From the NCBI RefSeq assembly GCF_013204795.1, contig NZ_JABMKW010000018.1:62001-126000 (forward strand): 64,000 bases of DNA, read 5' to 3'. The position numbers and the translations under genes were made by a program. The stretch comes from Pedobacter panaciterrae. GTDB taxonomy: Bacteria; Bacteroidota; Bacteroidia; Sphingobacteriales; Sphingobacteriaceae. Positions 51,636 to 60,089 of this stretch are shown piece by piece (position 1 is the first letter of the stretch; each line of letters starts with the position of its first letter). The notes below the pieces were generated by a model. It did not search any database and had not been told where the DNA came from. It worked only from the letters and a program-made list of their open reading frames with translations.

Positions 51636-52432
51636 TACTGATACACCCGTAATTTTAAACTGTCAGCCTGCATGGAGGTAAAAATGCCCAGCCCATTCAC
51701 AATGTTGGTATAAGGGTTGGTCAGGTTTAATGAACTGCCGCCATTGTTATTTAAAGCATCGCTATATTCTTTATTGATATGAAACAGCAGCACCCAGTAA
51801 TTACCCAGGTAATTAAAGGTCATCTGCTGGGTCTGAAAGGACGAAACCTGTCCCAGAATCACTTCGGTGTCTCTGTATGAACCGTTATTTCTCGGATTTG
51901 TGCTTGTCCTGCTGGTCTCCGTATTCTTCAGCACCATCATATAATGTCCGCCGGTAGTATTGTTCCAGCTCAGGGTTATCGGAACAAAAGTCGCAGGCGT
52001 TGTTCCAAAATCCATTACCGGTACTTTTTGAAGCGAATCAGAAGTCACAAAGCCTGTAGGTTTATCAGGCACCGTAGTTTCGGAGCTGATCGTTTTATTG
52101 TTATACTCAAAACTGAGTGAATAGGTCTTATGTTCAGTTATAAAAGTCGTATCACTGTAAACGTAGTTTCCATCGGTACGCTCCGAGAGTTCAACTGTTT
52201 TGGCACCGTCTGATATTTTTAGCTTTAAATCGGTAAGGGGAAAACCCAATGAGATGGTATCATCAAGGTATTTTTGATAATAAACCTTCACAAGGACCGA
52301 TTTTCCGGGTACCAGGTAACCTTCTACCACGGGTCTGGAATAATCATCATCTAATGTGCTGTCCTTTTTGCAGGAGCATATAAAAAAAGTGGCAAATGCA
52401 ACGGCAAGTAGGGTAGGTATCTTTATTTCCAT
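51635..52432 (-). CDS. DUF4249 lipoprotein
   Basis: 265-residue lipoprotein with lipobox ICSC and then KKDS. The mature part, starting PVVEGYLVPGKSVLVKVYYQK and followed by beta-rich segments (SFEYNNKTISSETTVPDKP), matches DUF4249, a family commonly encoded next to TonB-dependent receptors. It probably sits on the receptor at the outer membrane; the ligand is unknown. It overlaps the receptor gene by 10 bp and the kinase gene by 1 bp. Confidence 0.85.
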   Translation of the reverse strand: MEIKIPTLLAVAFATFFICSCKKDSTLDDDYSRPVVEGYLVPGKSVLVKVYYQKYLDDTISLGFPLTDLKLKISDGAKTVELSERTDGNYVYSDTTFITEHKTYSLSFEYNNKTISSETTVPDKPTGFVTSDSLQKVPVMDFGTTPATFVPITLSWNNTTGGHYMMVLKNTETSRTSTNPRNNGSYRDTEVILGQVSSFQTQQMTFNYLGNYWVLLFHINKEYSDALNNNGGSSLNLTNPYTNIVNGLGIFTSMQADSLKLRVYQ

Positions 52433-55212
52433 TTTAAGCTTAGTGTAATATTAGGGGTGAAACCAAGGTAATTTACATTAGAGGTAAGCACCTGATTGTT
52501 TACGATTGAGTATTGTTTATACCAAATGTTTGATCTGTTATAGATGTTGAAGAGCGAAAACCCGATACTCCCGGTTTTGCGGCTGTCAATTTTTATCAGA
52601 TCATAGGTAACCGAAGCATCTAACCTGTGGTAGGCCGGCATGCGGGCCCCGTTTTTCTCGCTAATGGTTAAGAAAGTGTGGCTTCTGCCGGAATAATCAT
52701 TAACCGTATAGCTGGTCAAGGGCGCAGTATAAGGCTTACCTGTGGCATAGATCCAGGTTGCAGAAAAGGTCCATTTACCGTTATGATAAACGTTAACCAG
52801 CTTAATTTCATGGCCGGTGTCCTGATTTGCAGGGAACTCTCCCCCATACACCTCAAAATTATTTACTGCCTTTGAGAGGGTATAACTCAGCCAGCCGGTG
52901 TATTTGCCGTGTGTTTTTTGCAATAAAAACTCAACTCCTTTTGTATAGCCGGTCCCATTGTAAAAATGTTCTTCCAGTGTCCCCGCCGACCCCATCCTCC
53001 TGCCAGTTTGTCTTTGCGAATATTCACTCAGGTTATCCAGGCTTTTGTAATAACCCTCTACATCAATCAGGAACTGGTCTGTTTCATAACTAAATCCGGC
53101 TATGTAATGCAGGGCAGAGCTTACCGGAATAGTACTTCCGTTAGAAAGCACCCAGAAATCTCTGCTGCCTGCCAGAATATCTTCTTTAATTACCCGGTTT
53201 GTAAACTGATAGAATTTTCCGGTTGAGCCTTTAAGTGTAAAGCGATCTGTAAGCGTATAAGTTGCCGAAAACCGGGGTTCCAGATATACTTTTCCCGTAA
53301 GGTCATAATAGGTACTGCGCAAACTCGGATTCAACTGCAACTTACTTACGGGATTAATCTCCAGTTCGGCATACCCGCCACTGGTAAGCGCTTTGGTATG
53401 CTGGTTAATCAAGGTACTGGTATCATTTAAACTGTTCTGGTAAGAAACATTTTGTCTGGATGCAAATCCGCCAAACAACACCTTTAATTTACCCGCAGCC
53501 TGCCATTCCCAGTCAGATTTCAAACTAAAGTCTTTAAGGTTGTTCTTTTCAAATGTCCCTGTCGAGATTTCCTGGTCAACCCCTTCGCTATCCTGAACGG
53601 TTATGGTATTGCTGTTGTCTCTGTCACTATGATAGCTCGAATAACTGAGCAACGTATTGGAATATAACCTGGAGTTCCATCGGCTCGACCACTTCAAGCT
53701 CGATCCCAGGTTGCCATAAGTTGTTTTATCGGTTGAGCTGATACTACCACCGCCCGACAAGAACGAAGGCAATGCGACATCCCTGCTGTTGTCAAGGTTA
53801 TCATTTCCCTGGTAAATACTCCACGAAAACCTGTTCTTGTCATCCGGCGCATAGGTATATTTGGCATTCAGGTCATAAAAAGACGACGAGGGTACGGTAG
53901 CAGTTGTAGCACCTCCGCCAAAACCTCCGCCTCCGCCACCCGGGGGGCCGCCTCCCATGCGTCCACCCCCTGGTCCGGAAGCAACAGTTGTGCTGCTGTT
54001 GAATTTATTGAAGATCTTGTTATATAATGGTCCCTGATAGGAGTGCCTGTAAGCCAGCAACAGCGTTGATTTACTGTTGATCGGTTTTTCCAAAAACACA
54101 TTCGCACTGAGTAAGCTCAGATCTCCGGCAATATTGGTTTCTTTATTATTCCCTTCTTTGCCTACTATATCGGTAACACTTGATAATCGCCCGCCATATT
54201 TTGCGGAGAAACCTCCCTTATACAAAGTCACATCTTTAACGGCATTACTGTTAAATGCACTGAAAAATCCATACAGGTGATCAACCTGGTAAACCGTAAA
54301 ACCATCAAAAAGCACCAGGTTTTGGTCAGGAGTCCCTCCCCTTACATATGCGCCCGACGAAGATTCATTACTGGCACTAATACCCGGCATGAGCTGAAAT
54401 GACCTGAGGATATCCTTTTCTCCAATGTTAGGGAGTTCTTCAAGTTTTGACGGAGAAATCTGCAGTACACTTACCCTTCGCTTGTCGGTACTCATCGCGT
54501 TGTCTCTCCTTTTATCGGTTATGGTTACCTCATTTAGTGATTTTACCGCCGGAAAAAGTTCTATAATAACTTCTGCTTTAATGTTCGCTTTATTTAATGC
54601 GTATACATCCGGGCGGTAACCGATATAGTTTATATCTAGTACACAGGTATCCGAAGGCACGTTTAAAAGTGTAAAATAACCATCGGCATTGGTCGCTGTA
54701 CTGATACCCGTATGACGAACTTTTACAATTGCCGCAGGCAAAGATTCGCCACTGGCATTGTCTACCACCCTTCCTCTTATTTTAAATGGTTCCATCTTAC
54801 TGCTTTCTACTTCTTCTGCCTTCAGCAACGCTGTTTGGTTTAACGGCACTTCTTTAAACACCGATTTATCACCGGCTATCTTTTTTAAACGGCCCACATC
54901 TTCCGGCTTGCGGATGATGTAAATGTTCTGATCCGGATCCAGCCAGTAATACAATTTATTCTCCCGGCAAATCTTTCCCAGCACATCCTTTACCGGTTCA
55001 TTCAGGTAACGGTCTGTTACCATATAATCTTTAAGCATCTCAGGTTCATAAATGATCCTGGTCTGGCATTTCAACGAAAGGGTATCCAGCATCCTTGCCA
55101 TAGGCAGGCTGTAAAAACCATCAATTGTGGCCTGCGTTTTTAGCGGGCGCTGCGCCCAAGCACTAATGCTCATGACGCCTGTAAATCCAAGTAATAGTAA
55201 AATTCGCTTCAT
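52423..55212 (-). CDS. TonB-dependent receptor with STN and carboxypeptidase-like N-terminal domains
   Basis: Outer-membrane active transporter or sensor, 929 residues. Signal peptide 1-20. STN domain about 25-115, normally for signalling to an anti-sigma factor, though none is encoded here. CarboxypepD_reg-like domain about 145-230 (GRVVDNASGESLPAAIVKVRHTG). Plug from about 240 (LMPGISASNESSSGAYVRGGTPDQNLVLFDGFTVY). Beta-barrel to the end, closing with LGFTPNITLSLKWK. Residues about 408-436 are a Gly/Pro-rich stretch, probably an exposed loop. First gene of a five-gene operon with DUF4249 and a LytTR system. Confidence 0.92.
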   Translation of the reverse strand: MKRILLLLGFTGVMSISAWAQRPLKTQATIDGFYSLPMARMLDTLSLKCQTRIIYEPEMLKDYMVTDRYLNEPVKDVLGKICRENKLYYWLDPDQNIYIIRKPEDVGRLKKIAGDKSVFKEVPLNQTALLKAEEVESSKMEPFKIRGRVVDNASGESLPAAIVKVRHTGISTATNADGYFTLLNVPSDTCVLDINYIGYRPDVYALNKANIKAEVIIELFPAVKSLNEVTITDKRRDNAMSTDKRRVSVLQISPSKLEELPNIGEKDILRSFQLMPGISASNESSSGAYVRGGTPDQNLVLFDGFTVYQVDHLYGFFSAFNSNAVKDVTLYKGGFSAKYGGRLSSVTDIVGKEGNNKETNIAGDLSLLSANVFLEKPINSKSTLLLAYRHSYQGPLYNKIFNKFNSSTTVASGPGGGRMGGGPPGGGGGGFGGGATTATVPSSSFYDLNAKYTYAPDDKNRFSWSIYQGNDNLDNSRDVALPSFLSGGGSISSTDKTTYGNLGSSLKWSSRWNSRLYSNTLLSYSSYHSDRDNSNTITVQDSEGVDQEISTGTFEKNNLKDFSLKSDWEWQAAGKLKVLFGGFASRQNVSYQNSLNDTSTLINQHTKALTSGGYAELEINPVSKLQLNPSLRSTYYDLTGKVYLEPRFSATYTLTDRFTLKGSTGKFYQFTNRVIKEDILAGSRDFWVLSNGSTIPVSSALHYIAGFSYETDQFLIDVEGYYKSLDNLSEYSQRQTGRRMGSAGTLEEHFYNGTGYTKGVEFLLQKTHGKYTGWLSYTLSKAVNNFEVYGGEFPANQDTGHEIKLVNVYHNGKWTFSATWIYATGKPYTAPLTSYTVNDYSGRSHTFLTISEKNGARMPAYHRLDASVTYDLIKIDSRKTGSIGFSLFNIYNRSNIWYKQYSIVNNQVLTSNVNYLGFTPNITLSLKWK

Positions 55213-55243
55213 ATTCTGGAAGCGAATTTTATAAATTCATATG

Positions 55244-55257
55244 TTAACAAATGTTAA
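55244..55257. promoter_or_regulatory. TTAACA-AA-TGTTAA inverted repeat upstream of the TonB receptor
   Basis: A perfect 6-bp inverted repeat with a 2-bp centre lies 32 bp before the receptor ATG. TAAATTCATA occurs twice nearby (55232-55241 and 55273-55282, 41 bp apart). It could be an operator for the operon; no bound factor can be named. Confidence 0.4.
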
Positions 55258-55329
55258 TTGAGATCAACGGGCTAAATTCATAGGTTAAGACTCTATTTTC
55301 TGCGACAATTGACCCCACAACCGCTTCCC

Positions 55330-56550
55330 CTACTCGTACCTTAACGCTTCTATAGGATCTAATTTTGATGCCTTCAATGCCGGATAATAGCCAAAGAAAA
55401 TTCCTGTTATCGCACAAACCAAAAAGGAGATTACAATAGAGAATTCAGAAATTACAGTAGGCCAGTTCAATGACGCCGGAACAATCAGGGCCGCCGAAAT
55501 TCCTAATATCACGCCAATTACCCCACCGGTTACACTAATCACAATAGCTTCTATCAGGAACTGTAATAAAATATCTATACCCCTTGCACCTATCGACATC
55601 CTCAAACCTATTTCCCGGGTACGCTCTGTAACCGAAACATACATAATGTTCATAATTCCTATCCCTCCAATTACCAGCGAGATACTGGCAACAGCGGTTA
55701 GCAGCGCAGTCATCATACTGCTTGTAGAATTCATCATCGTCATCAATTCCGCCTGTGTTCTGACCTGAAAGTCATTGTCCTCAGCATCTCTTAAACGGTG
55801 CGTTTCTCTAAGTGTACTGGTTATTTCTGCAACCGCAGCGTCCGAAGCAGCTTCACTGGTTGCCGATGCATAGATCTGTCCAAAATAAATGGATGATAAA
55901 ATCCTTTTCTGAACCGTCGTATACGGGGCAATAATGATATCATCCTGATCCTGGCCAAAGTTACTTGTACCTTTTGGCGTTAGCACGCCTATGACCTGGA
56001 ATGGGATTTTACCAAACCTGATGATCTTGCCAATCGGATCTTCTCCGTTGGGGAACAGGTTATCAACCACTGTTTTGCCCAGTAAACAGACCTTGGCCGA
56101 GGACCTCACGTCTTGCTCGGAAAATATGATCCCTTCTTTAACGGATAGCTTTCTGATATCCAGGTATTCCGGGCTCACTCCCTGAATAGAAGTAGGCCAG
56201 TTGGCCGCACCGTTAATGGATTGTCCGCTTGAAGATGCCAGCGGAGAAATTTCTGCAATATTAACAGCATTCTTTTTCAGGGCATCTACATCCTTAATGG
56301 TAAGCGTTTTAAGACTGCTGCCCATCATCCTCGCGCCACCGGGTTCATTGCTGTAGGGCATAATGGTAATCATATTCGAACCCATGCTGGCCAGCGAAGC
56401 ATTGATACTTTGCTTTGAGCCTTCGCCAATAGACATCATCGTAATTACTGATGCCACGCCTATAATAATGCCCAGCATGGTCAACAGTGCACGTAGTTTA
56501 TTGCGTTGCAGGGCTTTAATTGCCAGTCTGATGAGATTAATAAATTTCAT
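55330..56550 (-). CDS. MacB-like ABC transporter permease (FtsX/MacB family)
   Basis: 406 residues: N-terminal helix with KALQRNKLRALLTMLGIIIGVASVI, a large periplasmic MacB_PCD domain (about 40-245) and three C-terminal helices with an FtsX domain ending in PALKASKLDPIEALRYE. In classical MacB the ATPase is fused to this part; here it is a separate gene 10 bp upstream. Probably powers a MacA-TolC type mechanotransmission exporter. Confidence 0.93.
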   Translation of the reverse strand: MKFINLIRLAIKALQRNKLRALLTMLGIIIGVASVITMMSIGEGSKQSINASLASMGSNMITIMPYSNEPGGARMMGSSLKTLTIKDVDALKKNAVNIAEISPLASSSGQSINGAANWPTSIQGVSPEYLDIRKLSVKEGIIFSEQDVRSSAKVCLLGKTVVDNLFPNGEDPIGKIIRFGKIPFQVIGVLTPKGTSNFGQDQDDIIIAPYTTVQKRILSSIYFGQIYASATSEAASDAAVAEITSTLRETHRLRDAEDNDFQVRTQAELMTMMNSTSSMMTALLTAVASISLVIGGIGIMNIMYVSVTERTREIGLRMSIGARGIDILLQFLIEAIVISVTGGVIGVILGISAALIVPASLNWPTVISEFSIVISFLVCAITGIFFGYYPALKASKLDPIEALRYE

Positions 56551-56560
56551 AATTTTCTTC

Positions 56561-57307
56561 TTAATAATCGTCTGTCGCAGGCAGAGAAGCCAAAGCTTCT
56601 TTTGCCCAGCGAATGTGTTTATTCATCGAATCTTTTTGAACCTTTCCGTCCCTTAGCATAACCGTCCTGGTACTAAATGCAGCAATATCCGGCTCGTGGG
56701 TAACGAATACAATGGTTTTACCGTTTTGATTCAGCTCCTGCATAAGCGACATGATCTCGTAAGATGTTCGTGTATCCAGGTTTCCCGTAGCCTCATCCGC
56801 AAGGATCATAACAGGCTCGTTTACCAATGCCCTGGCAATCGCAACACGCTGCTGCTGTCCGCCCGACAACTGGTTTGGCATATGATCAAACCTTCCATCA
56901 AGCTTAACCGCCTGTAAGGCTGCAATAGCGCGCTCTGTCCGTTCTTTGGTACCAATAGTGGGGTTATACAGTAATGGGAGCTCCACATTTTCAAGCGCAG
57001 AGGTACGTGGCAATAAGTTGTACGACTGGAAAACAAAGCCAATCTTATGGTTCCTTAATTTTGCCAGTTCGTCTCTGGTCAGCTCTTTTACGTTTACATT
57101 ATCGAGCATATAAGTTCCCTCTGTAGGCTTATCCAAACAGCCCAGCATATTCAGCAAAGTGGTTTTACCAGACCCGCTGCTTCCCATTATGGTTAAAAAC
57201 TCGCCCGAATCCACATCAAATGAAACCCCCTTTAAGGCCCTCACCGTTTCGGTACCCATTTTAAACTCACGCTTTACATTTTCTATTTGAAGGATCTTGT
57301 TGCTCAT
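56561..57307 (-). CDS. MacB-like ABC transporter ATP-binding protein
   Basis: 248 residues of the MacB/LolD group. Walker A GSSGSGKTTLLN, signature LSGGQQQRVAIARAL, Walker B VMILADEATGNLD and the H-loop VFVTHEPDIA are all intact. FQSYNLLPRTSALENVELPL is typical of the LolD/MacB branch. Overlaps the adaptor gene by 4 bp (ATGA) and precedes the permease gene by 10 bp. Confidence 0.94.
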   Translation of the reverse strand: MSNKILQIENVKREFKMGTETVRALKGVSFDVDSGEFLTIMGSSGSGKTTLLNMLGCLDKPTEGTYMLDNVNVKELTRDELAKLRNHKIGFVFQSYNLLPRTSALENVELPLLYNPTIGTKERTERAIAALQAVKLDGRFDHMPNQLSGGQQQRVAIARALVNEPVMILADEATGNLDTRTSYEIMSLMQELNQNGKTIVFVTHEPDIAAFSTRTVMLRDGKVQKDSMNKHIRWAKEALASLPATDDY

Positions 57308-58566
57308 CGTCTGTTTCCTCCTGGTCTTTTTGGCATAAATGGACTTGAAGCTGCTGCTGCCGGCATTCCTGCCGAACCGCCCTCCATACCACTGATCACT
57401 ACATCATTTGCATTCAACCCTTCCAATACCTCTACATGTGTATTGTCATTCAACCCGGTTTTTATTCTTTTCTGAATAAGCTTTTTGCCTTGTAATACCC
57501 ACACAAAAGAAGGTTCCATCTTTTCTGTTTCTCCGGTTGGCGCTTTCAGTTGCTTAGTCGCGCTGGTATCCTTTCTCATCCTACCTTTACCGCCTTTTCT
57601 CCCCATTCCTCTGCCTGGCAATGGCACAATTTCATATTCTTTAAGTAAACTCGAATCCGGATTAAATTTTAAGGCCTGGGCCGAAACCAGCAAAGCATCA
57701 TTTACCTCTTTGGTGTAAATTATAATGTTCGCAGTCATGCCGGGCTTTAGTTTCTTATCATCATTTGGCGCATCAATCAGGGTGGCATAGGTAACTACGT
57801 TTGCTGATATGGACGGCTGCAATCTAATGTCCTTTACTGTTCCGTTAAAAGTATCGTCGATAAAGGCATCAACGGTAAAAGTTGATCGCTGGCCTTTAAC
57901 TACATTGCCTATATCTGCCTCGTCCACTTTTGCCTGAACCTGCATTTTCGTAATGTCTTTGGCAATGGTAAAAATTGTTGGGGTATTAAAGCTCGCCGCA
58001 ACAGTTTGCCCTATACTAACGCTTCGCCCTAATACCACCCCATCTATTGGAGAATAAATCTGCGTAAAGGAAAGGTTCCTTTCTGCCGATCTCAGCTGTG
58101 CCTTTGCATTACTTACATTAGCGGTTGCTACCTGCAAGGTATTTAAAGCCTGATCGTATTCTGCTTTGCTGATTGATCCTGTTTCAAACAATTGCTTCTG
58201 GCGACTAAAGTTTGCCTGCTGATAGGTCTGGTTACTTTGAGATTGTGCCAAACTGGCTTTCGCCTGATCAACTGTGGCCTGTATTAGTGTCTTATCCAAT
58301 TCTGCAAGTAACTGTCCTTTCTTAACGGTTGAGTTAAAATCGGCATATAATGCAGAAATGGTTCCCGATACCTGCGTACCTACGGTAACGGTATCCACCG
58401 GCTGCACCGTTCCGGTAGCAGTTACACTTGTTGAAATTGAACCTCTCGAAGGCTGCTCTTTGGTCAGCATTACGGGCTGTTCCTTAATCCTCAAAAAGAA
58501 GTACCATACTAAACCAAGTACAACTATAATGGAGATAATGATTAGAATAATTTTTCTGGACTTCAT
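57304..58566 (-). CDS. MacA-like periplasmic adaptor (HlyD/RND family)
   Basis: 420 residues with one N-terminal membrane anchor (about 7-26), a split lipoyl domain (VGTQVSGTISALYADFNSTVKKGQLLAELD and YSPIDGVVLGRSVSIGQTV), an alpha-hairpin (about 85-165) and beta-barrel domains. Residues about 300-345 are rich in Gly, Lys, Arg and Met (around PLPGRGMGRKGGKGRMRK), an insert I do not expect in standard MacA. It bridges the inner-membrane ABC pair and TolC. Four-base overlap with the ATPase gene. Confidence 0.92.
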   Translation of the reverse strand: MKSRKIILIIISIIVVLGLVWYFFLRIKEQPVMLTKEQPSRGSISTSVTATGTVQPVDTVTVGTQVSGTISALYADFNSTVKKGQLLAELDKTLIQATVDQAKASLAQSQSNQTYQQANFSRQKQLFETGSISKAEYDQALNTLQVATANVSNAKAQLRSAERNLSFTQIYSPIDGVVLGRSVSIGQTVAASFNTPTIFTIAKDITKMQVQAKVDEADIGNVVKGQRSTFTVDAFIDDTFNGTVKDIRLQPSISANVVTYATLIDAPNDDKKLKPGMTANIIIYTKEVNDALLVSAQALKFNPDSSLLKEYEIVPLPGRGMGRKGGKGRMRKDTSATKQLKAPTGETEKMEPSFVWVLQGKKLIQKRIKTGLNDNTHVEVLEGLNANDVVISGMEGGSAGMPAAAASSPFMPKRPGGNRR

Positions 58567-58569
58567 GAC

Positions 58570-59904
58570 TTATAATTTAATGGGTGTTCCTAAGTAAAAC
58601 TCATAGATTCTTGCAGCCAGAGCCGCATTATATTTTGCTTGTATGTACGATTGCATGGCCTGTACATATAAATTCCTTTGCTGGTAGAAGTCTACAATAT
58701 TTGCAACCCCAATCTTTAATTCCTGATTGGCAATACGGTACACTTCCTGGTTAAATTTCAATTGCTCTGCTGCTGATGCGAACTGACCCTGCGAATTCTG
58801 CGCATTGATGTAGGCTTTCTCTGTATTCAGGGCCAGCGTGGTTTTTGTGTTTTCCAGAGCTAGTTTAGATTGCGCGATATCAATCTTTGCTTTGGCAACA
58901 TTGGTTTTATTTTGCCTTTTTGTAAAAATTGGGATGGACAAGGTTAAGCCCGCCTGCTGATAAAAGTTATTATCAAACTGTCTAAAGGCATTATAGTTTG
59001 GGTCTTTCGCATAACTTGTCCCCATGCCTGCACCCAGTGTTAACGAGGGCAGATAACCTGCTTTGGCTTTGGTAAGCCCAAGGTCCGAAATCTGTACGCC
59101 CAGTTCTGCATTCTTTATTTCCGGGCGGTTTTGCAAAGCATATTGCTGTACGGTGCTCAGATCGGTGATGCTTGCTGTCGAAATTACAGTATCTGGTTTT
59201 ACTACATCAAAATCTTTAGCATCCGGCAACTGCAACAACTGCTTTAGGGATATTTTATCCTGGCGCTGGGCATTCTGTGAAGTCGTCAGGTTGTATTTAT
59301 CCGATGCCAGCTGTGCCTCAAACTGTGCCACGACTTTACGGGCCACCGATCCTGCCGCAAACTGGCGTTTTGCCTGTTCAAGCTGGGCCTGGGATGTTTT
59401 TACCAGGTCCTCATTGTAAATGATACTCTCCTTATCTACAAGTATACTCAGGTAAGCCTGCGTGATCTGTAAGGTGATGTCGTTTTCATTTTCCAGAATG
59501 GCGAAGTTGGCCGACTGGACCGACAAATCTTTTTGCTTTATATCTGTTTTAAGGTAGCCTCCTTTATATAGCGTCCACGAAGAACTCAAGCCATATGACC
59601 CCGAATAATTAAGGCCACCGGAATTCCCATTGGTAGCCATGTTATAATGATTAAAGGATTGCGAAGCCGAGCCATATAGATCAGGCAACAATGCCGATTC
59701 TGCCAGCAACTTATCCTGCTGGGCGCTTTGCTTATCCAGTTGCAAACTCTTAAGCTGAATGTTATTTGTCTTTGCGTACTGCAGGCATGCTTCCAGATCC
59801 CAGATCGGCGGCAATACTTTTAATGCGGTATCCTGACTAAAGCCCCGGAGGCTAAAACAGGTGACGGCTAAAAGCAGCAGAATTTTCATTGTTAATTTTG
59901 ACAT
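58570..59904 (-). CDS. TolC-family outer-membrane channel
   Basis: 444 residues with a signal peptide (ending about RGFSQ) and the two-fold TolC repeat (AKTNNIQLKSLQLDKQSAQQDKLLAESALLPDLYGSAS, later LQNRPEIKNAELGVQISDLGLTKAKAGYLPSLTLGAG). First gene of the export operon, 3 bp before the adaptor gene. With MacA, ATPase and permease it forms a complete tripartite exporter. The substrate is not evident; an efflux or secreted-peptide role is typical for the class. Confidence 0.93.
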   Translation of the reverse strand: MSKLTMKILLLLAVTCFSLRGFSQDTALKVLPPIWDLEACLQYAKTNNIQLKSLQLDKQSAQQDKLLAESALLPDLYGSASQSFNHYNMATNGNSGGLNYSGSYGLSSSWTLYKGGYLKTDIKQKDLSVQSANFAILENENDITLQITQAYLSILVDKESIIYNEDLVKTSQAQLEQAKRQFAAGSVARKVVAQFEAQLASDKYNLTTSQNAQRQDKISLKQLLQLPDAKDFDVVKPDTVISTASITDLSTVQQYALQNRPEIKNAELGVQISDLGLTKAKAGYLPSLTLGAGMGTSYAKDPNYNAFRQFDNNFYQQAGLTLSIPIFTKRQNKTNVAKAKIDIAQSKLALENTKTTLALNTEKAYINAQNSQGQFASAAEQLKFNQEVYRIANQELKIGVANIVDFYQQRNLYVQAMQSYIQAKYNAALAARIYEFYLGTPIKL

Positions 59905-59991
59905 ATCTCTATATAAAAAACCGTATTAACTGGTCAAATCAACAGCTATTTAGCCTCTAAAAAAAACGCGATAGACCGGCATATCAAACAC

Positions 59992-60021
59992 ATCGACGGA
60001 GGGCTGTTATGAATCGACGGA
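59992..60021. promoter_or_regulatory. Candidate LytTR operator: two ATCGACGGA repeats
   Basis: ATCGACGGA occurs at 59992-60000 and 60013-60021, start-to-start spacing 21 bp (two helical turns, 12-bp gap). It lies between the divergent export operon and the LytS/LytTR pair, and the second repeat ends 4 bp before a TTTG (60026-60029). LytTR proteins such as AgrA bind exactly this arrangement. Assignment to the adjacent regulator is inference. Confidence 0.6.
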
Positions 60022-60089
60022 AACATTTGCACTTATCTGGATAGGTTCCCTACCTTGTACACACTTAATAATCATTAAATTTTAAACCA

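Noticed and set aside
52423..55212. Classical STN receptor with ECF sigma/anti-sigma partner
   Set aside because: No sigma or FecR-like gene is present in the window; the local signalling genes are LytS/LytTR.
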